From Acidovorax benzenivorans (GTDB lineage Bacteria; Pseudomonadota; Gammaproteobacteria; Burkholderiales; Burkholderiaceae_C), in assembly GCF_028680575.1 (NCBI RefSeq), contig NZ_JAPCKI010000024.1, forward strand, positions 1 to 46,334: DNA of 46,334 nt, written 5' to 3'. Shown here piece after piece: positions 1 to 7,332 of this stretch. The position numbers and the translations under genes are program-made. The notes beneath the pieces were generated by a model, which had not been told where the DNA came from, made no database searches, and saw nothing but the letters and a program-made list of their open reading frames with translations. Positions within the stretch are counted from its first letter, which is position 1; each line of letters starts with the position of its first letter.

Positions 1-115
1 GGCACACGCCGCCTTTGGGGGTGGCACCGATCTGGGCCAGCTCCATGAGGGAGGCCCACAGGCGTTCGCCGTTGATGCGCAGGTTTTCGGTGTTGGTCTT
101 CACTTGGGTGTCCAT
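1..115 (-). CDS. M20-family Zn amidase/carbamoylase (N-terminus only)
   Basis: Only the first 38 codons are inside the window; the gene runs off the left edge. The visible protein has the opening NLRINGERLWASLMELAQIG, followed by a TPKGGVCR-like turn. This is typical of N-carbamoyl-L-amino-acid hydrolases, beta-ureidopropionases and allantoate amidohydrolases of the M20 family, which are cytosolic dizinc enzymes cleaving N-carbamoyl or ureido bonds. The ATG at 115 was preferred over an in-frame ATG at 133 because a GGAG ribosome-binding site lies at the right distance upstream. It follows the MlrC-like gene by 25 bases on the same strand, so it is probably the last visible gene of the importer operon. 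The exact substrate cannot be told from 38 residues. Confidence 0.75.
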   Translation of the reverse strand, partial: MDTQVKTNTENLRINGERLWASLMELAQIGATPKGGVC

Positions 116-140
116 GGTGTTCTCCGGAGACATGAGTCAG

Positions 141-1625
141 TCAGGGGTACGCTGGCACATCGCCCAGCGGGTAGACGGGCTGGCGCAGGTTTTCGAACGG
201 GAACAGCCGGTAGTCCGAGCTGGTCACGCCAGGGCTGTCGCACTCCACCAATCCAGCAGAGAGCGGCACGAACACCGGTCGGCAGTACATGCGCGACTTG
301 AGCAGCAGGTAACGATATGCCGTGGGGTCCAGGCCCACACAAGAAAAAACGCCCAGATCCCACGGTTCGTGCGGCTGCTCCACCACCACGATCTGCGTGC
401 CGCCGGCATCCAGCCAGACGGCACGCCCCATGGAGCAGCGCTGGCCGGTGTAGATCGGCCCAGTCACGGTGTAGCTGCCGTCGCTGATGGCACGCACGGT
501 GCCATGCACCAGCACGGGCTCTTTGACAATGCCCAGCCGGGCCAGCGGCACCTTGTTGCCCAGACGTACCGACACCTGCGCACCCACACCGGCTGCCACG
601 AGCTGCGCGACAGCCTCCGGATCAGACAACGGCCCCGTGGCAATACCGGTCAGGCCATGCCGCCAGGCGGCCTGCAGCACGTCCATGGTGTCGCAGGTTC
701 CGCCGGACATGCAGTTGTCGCTGTGGTCCAGCAACAGCAAGGGCTTGCCCGCCCCCTCGGCCATGCGCTGCGCCCGCGCGAAGGCGTCGGCCAAGGGCTC
801 GCTGGCATACACGTAGCCCTCGCGCTCCGCCCAAATCTGGGCAGCCACGCGGTCCAGCGCAGCGGTGCACAGCGCCTCCCCCTCGGCAGTGCATTCCGCA
901 GTGGCCACCACGCTCATGCACGGCGCGGCGATGTCGGCCAAGGAGAAGCCCGCAAAGATGGTCATGGCCGGGACACTCTCCCCTTCGGCCTGCCGCGCCG
1001 AGGACACGGCGGCGGCCATAGCGCCGCCCAAGGTCGTGCTGCGCAGGGTGTGACTGAGCAGCGGCAACTGTCGCCAGCGCACAGCGTACCTCGTCCCTTG
1101 CTGCAACATTTGCAGCACCAGGCGCGCCGCGTGCTCACCCGTCTCGTACATGTCCACATGCGGGTAGGTCTTGAAACCCACCATCACATCGGCGTTGTCG
1201 ATCATCTTTTGCGTGATGTTGCCGTGTAGGTCCAGGGCCACGCCCAGCGGGACGCCAGGTACAGCCGCCCGCACTCGGGCGAGCAGGTCTCCCTCTCCGT
1301 CTGGCGTGTTCTGGGCGACCATCGCACCGTGCAGATCGAGCAGGATGGCATCGCAGCCCGCGGCTGCGGCAACGATGCGGTCCGTCAACTGGTTGTAAGC
1401 GTCGGCATCCATCGGTCCACTAGGGTTGGCCGTGGCAGAGACGGGCGTCACGCACTGCGCTCCCACCCGCTTTGCTGCATCAATAAAAGCAGCCATCGCC
1501 GTTCGCATGCCGACATTGGCCTGGAAAGCCGCAGCATCGTAGTCAGGAGCAAACGCCTCCAACGGCGTGGGCACGGGAGAAAAGGTGTTGGTCTCGTGGT
1601 TCAGACGAGCAATCAGAAACTTCAT
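141..1625 (-). CDS. M81 family metallopeptidase (MlrC/microcystinase C-like)
   Basis: The 494-residue protein begins MKFLIARLNHETNTFSP, the hallmark start of the MlrC family, and has the usual length. MlrC opens and cleaves linearised microcystin peptides, but most members are found beside transporters and act on unknown amide or peptide substrates. Candidate metal ligands are visible in the DLHG repeats (LLDLHGAMVA and ALDLHGNIT) and the YPHVDMYETG motif of the N-terminal domain; the C-terminal MlrC_C domain follows. An upstream in-frame ATG would add seven residues, but the MKFL start matches the family. It lies 39 bases after livF and 25 before the amidase gene, so it is probably a cytosolic hydrolase for the imported solute. 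There is no sign of a signal peptide. Confidence 0.88.
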   Translation of the reverse strand: MKFLIARLNHETNTFSPVPTPLEAFAPDYDAAAFQANVGMRTAMAAFIDAAKRVGAQCVTPVSATANPSGPMDADAYNQLTDRIVAAAAGCDAILLDLHGAMVAQNTPDGEGDLLARVRAAVPGVPLGVALDLHGNITQKMIDNADVMVGFKTYPHVDMYETGEHAARLVLQMLQQGTRYAVRWRQLPLLSHTLRSTTLGGAMAAAVSSARQAEGESVPAMTIFAGFSLADIAAPCMSVVATAECTAEGEALCTAALDRVAAQIWAEREGYVYASEPLADAFARAQRMAEGAGKPLLLLDHSDNCMSGGTCDTMDVLQAAWRHGLTGIATGPLSDPEAVAQLVAAGVGAQVSVRLGNKVPLARLGIVKEPVLVHGTVRAISDGSYTVTGPIYTGQRCSMGRAVWLDAGGTQIVVVEQPHEPWDLGVFSCVGLDPTAYRYLLLKSRMYCRPVFVPLSAGLVECDSPGVTSSDYRLFPFENLRQPVYPLGDVPAYP

Positions 1626-1664
1626 GAAGTGGCCTTTGGGATTCAATGCGGCAAGGGCTGGCGC

Positions 1665-2366
1665 TCAGGCCAGGCCCACGCCAAGGTAGCGGTCCTTGAC
1701 CTCTTCGTCTGCCAGGAAGCTTGCGTTGTCGGCGGTGTAGACAATGCGCCCCTGCTCCAGGATGCAGTGGCGGTCTGCCAACTGCGTGCACACCTCCAGG
1801 TTCTGCTCCACCAGCAGTATGGCGACACCCGCCGCCTTGATGGTTTTGAGCTGGGCCACGATCTCTTCCACGATCACGGGGGCCAGTCCTTCCACCGGCT
1901 CGTCCAGCATGAGCAGCTTGGGGTCGTTCATCAGCGCACGGCCAATGGCCAGCATCTGCTGCTCACCGCCCGACAGTTGCCCGCCACCGTTGCGCCGCCG
2001 CTCCTTGAGCCGGGGGAAGATGCGGTACACATCATCCAACTGCCAGGGAGATCGCTTGCGCAGGCCCAGCATCAGGTTCTCTTCCACCGTCAGCAGCTTG
2101 AAGATACCCCGGTGCTCCGGCACCAAGCACACGCCTTGCCGGGCGATCACATGTGAAGCCTGCCCCTGAAGCGGTTTGCCAGCAAATGCCACGCGGCCTT
2201 GTGTGGGAGTGACCGCGCCTGCAATGCTCTTGAGCGTGGTGGTCTTGCCCGCACCGTTGCGCCCCAGCAGTGTGACCAGCTCGCCATCACCCACCGTGAA
2301 ACCCACGCCCTGAAGCACATGGCTTTTGCCGTAGTGGGCATGCAGGTTGTCAACATCGAGAATCAT
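1665..2366 (-). CDS. livF: Branched-chain amino acid-type ABC transporter ATPase LivF
   Basis: A 233-residue ABC ATPase of the normal LivF length. Walker A (GRNGAGKTT, about residues 35-43), the signature LSGGEQQML, Walker B LLMLDEP and the VEQN switch segment typical of LivF are all present. It energises solute import with LivG and the LivHM permeases at the inner face of the membrane. Its ATG overlaps the livG stop codon by four bases (ATGA), which indicates translational coupling. The HAA5-type transporter family also imports urea, amides and aromatic acids, so branched-chain amino acids need not be the substrate here. The adjacent hydrolases favour an amide- or peptide-like solute. Confidence 0.9.
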   Translation of the reverse strand: MILDVDNLHAHYGKSHVLQGVGFTVGDGELVTLLGRNGAGKTTTLKSIAGAVTPTQGRVAFAGKPLQGQASHVIARQGVCLVPEHRGIFKLLTVEENLMLGLRKRSPWQLDDVYRIFPRLKERRRNGGGQLSGGEQQMLAIGRALMNDPKLLMLDEPVEGLAPVIVEEIVAQLKTIKAAGVAILLVEQNLEVCTQLADRHCILEQGRIVYTADNASFLADEEVKDRYLGVGLA

Positions 2367-3139
2367 GCCTTGCCTCCGGTGATCATGTTGCCCAAGTACG
2401 CGGCCCGCACCCGGTCGTCGCTGCGGATGTCGTGCGGCATACCTTCGGCCAGCACTCGGCCCAGCTGCATCACCGTGACGGTGTCCGATATGTCCATCAC
2501 GATGTTCATGTTGTGCTCGATCAAGACCACCGTGTGCTCATCACGCAGGCTCTTGATCAGTCGCTTCATGTCGTCGAGGTCATCAATGCCCATGCCGGAC
2601 GTGGGCTCATCCAGAAAGATGGCCTTGGGCCGGGCGGCCAGGGCCATGCCCACCTCCAGTCGCCGTTGCTGACCATGCGACAGGTTGCCGGCGGGTATGT
2701 CCGCGAACCTCTCCAGGCCCACCTTGGCCAGCACCGCCTCCACCACCTGCGATTGCGCGCGGGCGCCGATGGGTTCATGCCAGGGATTGAGGGCATGTGC
2801 GGGGGCAACGCCCTGCGCCCCAAGGCGCAGGTTTTCGCGCACGGGCAGACTCAGGAACAGGCTGGTCACCTGGAACGACCGCGCGATGCCGCGTTGCACA
2901 CGCCGGTGGTCGGGTTCGTGCGTGACATCCTGGCCGTCAAACAGGATGCGCCCGCCGCTGACCGCCTTGGTCCCCGTGAGCATGTGGAACAGCGTGGTCT
3001 TTCCGGCCCCATTGGGGCCAATCACAGAGTGCACCGTGTTCGCGCGCACCCTCAGACTCACACCGCCCAGCGCAGCAAACTTGCCATAGTGCTTCTCGAC
3101 GTCAATGGCTTCCAGCAGGATGGGGGCCTTGGGGCTCAT
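2363..3139 (-). CDS. livG: Branched-chain amino acid-type ABC transporter ATPase LivG
   Basis: A 258-residue ABC ATPase. Walker A is GPNGAGKTT, the signature is LSHGQQRRLEV, Walker B is IFLDEPTSGM, and the switch histidine lies in VLIEHNMNIV. The start at MSPKAP was chosen over a longer frame because an AGGAG site sits just upstream and the first strand of the ABC fold begins shortly after. The start overlaps the livM stop codon by four bases and the gene's own stop overlaps the livF start, so livM-livG-livF are translationally coupled. It is the partner ATPase of LivF in the importer heterodimer. Confidence 0.9.
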   Translation of the reverse strand: MSPKAPILLEAIDVEKHYGKFAALGGVSLRVRANTVHSVIGPNGAGKTTLFHMLTGTKAVSGGRILFDGQDVTHEPDHRRVQRGIARSFQVTSLFLSLPVRENLRLGAQGVAPAHALNPWHEPIGARAQSQVVEAVLAKVGLERFADIPAGNLSHGQQRRLEVGMALAARPKAIFLDEPTSGMGIDDLDDMKRLIKSLRDEHTVVLIEHNMNIVMDISDTVTVMQLGRVLAEGMPHDIRSDDRVRAAYLGNMITGGKA

Positions 3140-4143
3140 GCCTGTTCTCCTTTGGTGGCCGCCGCAGTGGCCGATGGCGCCAGCGGGTCTGCCGATGGCT
3201 TGCGATAGCCCTGCCACTTGTTCCAGATGGTTTCACCCAGGCCCCACAGGCCCCGCTGCATCCATAGGCTGACCGCCATCAGCGCAATGCCCAGCAGCAG
3301 CAGCCAGCGCGGCCACAGTTGTGACAGCCAGTCGGCCAGCAGCAGATAGAACGCCGATCCGAGCAGCGACGCAAACAGGTTGCCCGTACCCCCGATCACG
3401 GTCATCACCAGGATCATCTCGCTTGTGTGGTACTCAGCATTGGACAGTGGCGCCAGGCCGGTCATCATCGCGTGCAGCGCGCCTGCAAGGCCCGTGACAG
3501 CGCCCGAAATCACAAACGCCTGCAACTTGAGCAGCCGGAGGTTGTACCCAATGGCCGCCGCGCGTTCCTCGTTGTCACGCACGGCCAGCAGAGTGCGGCC
3601 AAAGGTGGAGCGCGACACCTTGATCAGCAGACAGAACACCACCAGGAAGATCGCCGAGACGAAGCCATAGAACTGCCATGGCGATGCCAGCGTCCACAGG
3701 TTGGTGCCCAAAATGGACAGGTTGGGCCGCGGGATGTCCATCAGCCCGTTGTCGCCACCCGTCAGGCCAGTGGCCGTATAGGCGATGAAATAGAACATCT
3801 GCGCAAAGGCCAAGGTCAGCATCACAAAGTAGGTGCCACGCTGGCGAATTGCTACCCAGCCCACCACGGCGGCGCCCAGCGCCCCCATCGCCGTGGCTAG
3901 CAGCAACGCAAGCGGCATGGGAATAGGCCAGCGAGTGAGCAGTAAGGCTACGGTGTAACTGCCCAAACCAAAGAAGATGCCCTGCCCGAACGAAAGCAAG
4001 CCAGTGAATCCGAGCAGCAGATTGCAGCCCATGGCCGCCAGCGCAAAAATGAGGACCTCGCTAGCCAACGAGCCCGACTGCATCAGCAAAGGCATAGCCG
4101 CCACCACCACTGCTGCAAATAGGAAATGCGTGTATTTCTTCAT
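3136..4143 (-). CDS. livM: Branched-chain amino acid-type ABC permease LivM
   Basis: A 335-residue polytopic membrane protein of the LivM family. It opens with a hydrophobic N-terminus (MKKYTHFLFAAVVVAAMPLL), contains the conserved GFTGLLSFGQG loop after the second helix, and has the coupling segment TFGRTLLAVRDNEERAAAIGYN that contacts the ATPases. Later motifs such as GAVTGLAGALHA and VIGGTGNLFASLLG are typical. It forms the transmembrane pathway with LivH. It starts six bases after the livH stop and overlaps livG by four bases. The C-terminal tail after the last helix is Ala/Pro-rich and not conserved. Confidence 0.9.
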   Translation of the reverse strand: MKKYTHFLFAAVVVAAMPLLMQSGSLASEVLIFALAAMGCNLLLGFTGLLSFGQGIFFGLGSYTVALLLTRWPIPMPLALLLATAMGALGAAVVGWVAIRQRGTYFVMLTLAFAQMFYFIAYTATGLTGGDNGLMDIPRPNLSILGTNLWTLASPWQFYGFVSAIFLVVFCLLIKVSRSTFGRTLLAVRDNEERAAAIGYNLRLLKLQAFVISGAVTGLAGALHAMMTGLAPLSNAEYHTSEMILVMTVIGGTGNLFASLLGSAFYLLLADWLSQLWPRWLLLLGIALMAVSLWMQRGLWGLGETIWNKWQGYRKPSADPLAPSATAAATKGEQA

Positions 4144-4149
4144 GGGGAT

Positions 4150-5010
4150 TCACTCCTTGCGGCCCAGCAGGCCGTGGGGACGCAGCAGGAGCACCGCCGC
4201 CATGGCCACATAGATCATCAAGCGGGCCCCTTCTGGCCAGAGCGTGCTCATGACGCTTTGCACGATGCCGATCATCAATCCGCCCAGCAGTGCGCCACTG
4301 AAACTGCCCAGGCCTCCCACGACCACCACGACAAAGGCTACGGCCAGGGCTTCAATACCCATGAAAGGTTCTGCTCCACGAATGGGGGATGCCAGCACAC
4401 CGGCCAGTGCAGCGGTGGCAGCGCCTAAGCCAAATACCAAGCTGAAAATACGCAGCACATTGATGCCAAGCAGCGAAACCATCTCGGTCGACTCGCTACC
4501 GGCTCGCACAGCGCTACCGAGTCGCGTGCCCTCAAGAACCCACCACAGCAGCACTGCCAGCACCGAAGTGAAGCCAATCACAAACAGGCGGTACTTCGGG
4601 TAGATGAAACTGCCCCACATCACCACTCCCTGCAGCGCGTCGGGAACCGCCACGCTGTCACCCAGCGGGCCCCATTGCAGGATCACCAACTCCTGGACTG
4701 CGAGTGCCAAGCCCACCGTCACGAGGATGTGAAATTCGTGGTCCGAGGCATACACGTGGCGCAGGACCAGCTTCTCCGTGGCCCAGCCAATCGCCCCAAC
4801 CACCAGCGGCACCACCACCAAGGCCAGCCAGAAGCTCATGCCCCAGCGCGTCATCTGGTAGCAAAAGTAAGCCCCGATCAGATAGAACGCGCCATGCGCG
4901 AAGTTCACGAATCGCAGCAAGCCAAAAACAATGGACAGGCCCACCGCCAACAGGAAGTACAGCATGCCAATGCCGATCCCGTTGATGACCTGTAGTAGGT
5001 AGATGTTCAT
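4150..5010 (-). CDS. livH: Branched-chain amino acid-type ABC permease LivH
   Basis: A 286-residue polytopic permease. The family start is visible at MNIYLLQVINGIGIGMLYFL, followed by RFVNFAHGAFYLIGAY, the LivH signature. The cytoplasmic loop GTRLGSAVRAGSESTEMVSLLGIN carries the ATPase-coupling helix, and VVVVGGLGSFSGALLGG near the end is conserved. A longer reading frame exists upstream, but its extra 28 residues are Pro/Ala-rich and not membrane-like, so the MNIYLL start was chosen. It follows the binding-protein gene by about 120 bases and is the first of the tightly packed transporter genes. Confidence 0.9.
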   Translation of the reverse strand: MNIYLLQVINGIGIGMLYFLLAVGLSIVFGLLRFVNFAHGAFYLIGAYFCYQMTRWGMSFWLALVVVPLVVGAIGWATEKLVLRHVYASDHEFHILVTVGLALAVQELVILQWGPLGDSVAVPDALQGVVMWGSFIYPKYRLFVIGFTSVLAVLLWWVLEGTRLGSAVRAGSESTEMVSLLGINVLRIFSLVFGLGAATAALAGVLASPIRGAEPFMGIEALAVAFVVVVVGGLGSFSGALLGGLMIGIVQSVMSTLWPEGARLMIYVAMAAVLLLRPHGLLGRKE

Positions 5011-5128
5011 AAAGTGCTCGGCCGAACAACCGCCAGCCACACTTGTCGGTGCCGCTGGGGTTCTCAAAACAAAGGGCATCCACAGCGCGCGCACCGGGCT
5101 GTACCCAGCCCGGCGGCCGCTGTGAGGG

Positions 5129-6334
5129 TCAGGCGCGTTTGCAGCCCGTCTGGTCGATGGGCAGGAACGACTTGCCCGAGCTGAGCACGTCCACGTAGTC
5201 GTCCTTGTTCTTCATCTTGGACTTGGCCTTGCCCTTGAGCAGGTAGTAGTTCTTGAGCACTTGGTGGTCCGCCTTACGCACCTCTTCTTCGCCCGTCAGG
5301 CCCTGGTACTTGTGGCCTTCCAGCGCTGCGATCACGGCTTTTTGTTCAACAGAACCGGCCTTGATGATCCCGTCAATCAGCAGCTTGGTGCAGATGTAGG
5401 AACCCGCCAGGCTGTAGTTGGGGTTCATCTTGAGCTTGTCATTGGTGCGTTTGACGAGATCGCGGTTGAGTTCGGAATCCACCGTGTGCCAATACTGGGC
5501 GCCAAAGTAGATGCCGTCGCACAGGTCGGCACCCAGCGACTCGAACTGCTCCAGACCAGAGGCCCAGGCCACCAGGATGGTCATGTTCTTGTGCATGCCA
5601 AAACTCACGGCCTGGCGCAGGGTGTCGGCACACTGCGCACCAAAGTTCAGCAGCAGCAGCACATCGGGCTTGGCGGCCAGCGCGTTGGTGATATAGCCGC
5701 TGAACTCCTTCTCGGCCAGCGAGTGGTAGCTGTTGCCCACGTGCTCGACGCCCTTTTCCTTGAAGATGTTCTTGGCCGCCGACAGCAGGCCATCGCCAAA
5801 CACGTACTGTGGCGTGATGGTGTACCAGCGCTTGGCCTTGGGCATGGATTCGATCAGCGGACGCACCGTCTGCTCGATGGCACCGAACGTGGGCACAGAC
5901 CAGCGGAAGGTCGCCACATTGCAATCCGACCCCGTGATTTCGTCAGCCCCCGCCGTGGTCACGAACAAGCCGCCAGCCTTCTCGGCCTCCTTGCCCATGG
6001 CCAAGGCCTCGCCCGACAGGATGCCGCCCGCGAAGAAGCGAGCGCCCTGCTGCTGCGCAGCTTCCTGCACTTTGCGCACGGCGGTGGCAGGCTTTCCTTC
6101 AGTATCCAGCAGCGTGTAAGCCAGGGGGCGGTTGAGGGCCTTGCCATATTGCTCGATGGCCAGTCGCATCCCCATATCTGCGAATTTTCCATTGGCGGCG
6201 AACGGGCCGGACATCGGGACCGGGCAGCCGAACTGGATGGCACCTGGGGCCTGCGCAAAGGCGCCCCGGGTCAGACCGATGGAAGCGGATAGCGCACTCA
6301 GTGCCGATACTTGCAGGAGATGACGACGTTGCAT
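5129..6334 (-). CDS. ABC transporter periplasmic binding protein (LivK-like)
   Basis: A 401-residue exported solute-binding protein of the Peripla_BP_6 (Leu/Ile/Val-binding) type. The N-terminus MQRRHLLQVSALSALSASIG with a downstream GAFAQA cleavage region looks like a Sec or weak Tat signal. The mature protein starts with the typical IQFGCPVPMSGPFAANGKFADMG ligand-site strand. The ATG was chosen for its GGAG site and signal peptide; a longer frame adds 16 unrelated residues. It heads the importer operon and is separated from the response regulator by about 200 bases that should hold the promoter. Members of this family bind amino acids, urea, short amides or aromatic acids, and the pocket cannot be predicted by eye. 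Confidence 0.88.
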   Translation of the reverse strand: MQRRHLLQVSALSALSASIGLTRGAFAQAPGAIQFGCPVPMSGPFAANGKFADMGMRLAIEQYGKALNRPLAYTLLDTEGKPATAVRKVQEAAQQQGARFFAGGILSGEALAMGKEAEKAGGLFVTTAGADEITGSDCNVATFRWSVPTFGAIEQTVRPLIESMPKAKRWYTITPQYVFGDGLLSAAKNIFKEKGVEHVGNSYHSLAEKEFSGYITNALAAKPDVLLLLNFGAQCADTLRQAVSFGMHKNMTILVAWASGLEQFESLGADLCDGIYFGAQYWHTVDSELNRDLVKRTNDKLKMNPNYSLAGSYICTKLLIDGIIKAGSVEQKAVIAALEGHKYQGLTGEEEVRKADHQVLKNYYLLKGKAKSKMKNKDDYVDVLSSGKSFLPIDQTGCKRA

Positions 6335-6444
6335 GGAGGACTCCAGTGATAGATGTGGGAGATCAAGAGTTGCAACCTCCATGGTGGGCAGGAAATTGCC
6401 TTCTCAATCTTTCCAAATCTTTCATTTACATTCATGCAAGCACA

Positions 6445-6454
6445 GGGTTAACCC
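6445..6454. promoter_or_regulatory. Perfect 10-bp palindrome upstream of the binding-protein gene
   Basis: GGGTTAACCC is a perfect palindrome about 110 bases upstream of the binding-protein ATG, in the only sizeable gap between the two-component genes and the importer operon. The flanks (aca/acc) extend it imperfectly. It could be an operator half-site for the adjacent response regulator, but no second copy was seen, so the assignment is weak. Confidence 0.25.
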
Positions 6455-6536
6455 ACCACGCCTTTCCAGCAGACATAGCCAAGCCCGGCGCGCACCCGGA
6501 CCGAGTGAGCACCGCAACGGAATGATCGCAAGGGGG

Positions 6537-7295
6537 TCAATGCAGCTGCTGCGCGTCCTGTACGAGCTGAGCTGCGGCCGTGAAGGCGTAGCCGATCTGG
6601 TGGAGAGTCTTGACCGGCAGAGGCTCGGAGAACGCTTCTGCTGCCTTTTTCCGCAGCCGCGTGAGTAGCAAGTTGAGCCGCTCAGCCCCGTTTTGGGCAC
6701 GGGCACCAAACAGGTGACTACTGAGATCGCGCTTGGACACCGGTTGGCAATCTGCTCGCATGAGTTGCTGCAAGAACATGAACTCGTGGGTGGTCAGCTG
6801 CAGGCACTTTCCCTGCGGCGAAGACAGCGCCCAGTCCTTCATCGCGAGCACCCAGCACGCTGGCTGCGCCGCAGGTGCCGCCATGGAGCCCAGCGATCCA
6901 AGGGTGTCGGCAGCGGCCCTAGGGGTCAGCCGACTCGCCGTAGCGTCGATATTGGCAGCCAGCTCCAGCAGGTTGACCGGTTTGACCAAATAACGATCTG
7001 CCCCGGCGCGCATGCCTGCGAGGCGGTCATTGAGTGAATCGCGGGCGCTCAGAATGATCACCCCCACCTCGGGCCTGGACTTGAGCAGCGACGCCACGCT
7101 GAGCCCATCTTCACCAGGCAGACCCAGGTCCAAGAGAACCACATCGACAGGCTGAACAGTGAACCCTTTGTAAAACGCCTCGGCGCTGCACACACCCCAG
7201 ACGCTGTAGCCCGAATCGAGCAAAAACTCTTCGATGCTGTGCAGTTGGTCGGAGTCATCCTCCACGATGGCGATGCTGGGCTTAGATTGGGTCAT
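6537..7295 (-). CDS. Response regulator, OmpR-like winged-helix type
   Basis: A 252-residue regulator. The receiver domain (residues about 6-125) carries the acidic pair E12/D13/D14, the phosphoacceptor D56 in VVLLDLGLPGEDG, S83 and the conserved K105 in LVKPVN. A linker of about 30 residues leads to a C-terminal transcriptional-regulator winged helix (about 155-240), with THEFMFLQQLM and RLNLLLTRLRKK resembling the transactivation loop and recognition helix of OmpR/PhoB proteins. It lies 37 bases after the sensor kinase gene on the same strand, so the pair is co-transcribed. The next gene on that strand is the importer binding protein, which makes the importer operon the obvious target. That link is inference. 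Confidence 0.88.
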   Translation of the reverse strand: MTQSKPSIAIVEDDSDQLHSIEEFLLDSGYSVWGVCSAEAFYKGFTVQPVDVVLLDLGLPGEDGLSVASLLKSRPEVGVIILSARDSLNDRLAGMRAGADRYLVKPVNLLELAANIDATASRLTPRAAADTLGSLGSMAAPAAQPACWVLAMKDWALSSPQGKCLQLTTHEFMFLQQLMRADCQPVSKRDLSSHLFGARAQNGAERLNLLLTRLRKKAAEAFSEPLPVKTLHQIGYAFTAAAQLVQDAQQLH

Positions 7296-7332
7296 GTTGC
7301 AAATACCTCCGGCACCGACCGGAATGCAACAT

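Noticed and set aside
5261..6292. Long open frame (343 codons) on the plus strand
   Set aside because: It is antisense to the binding-protein gene. Such frames are common in high-GC DNA, and the minus-strand protein has clear motifs.
6436..6460. Possible sigma-54 promoter upstream of the binding-protein gene
   Set aside because: GG and GC elements are present, but the spacing is about 15 bases instead of 10.
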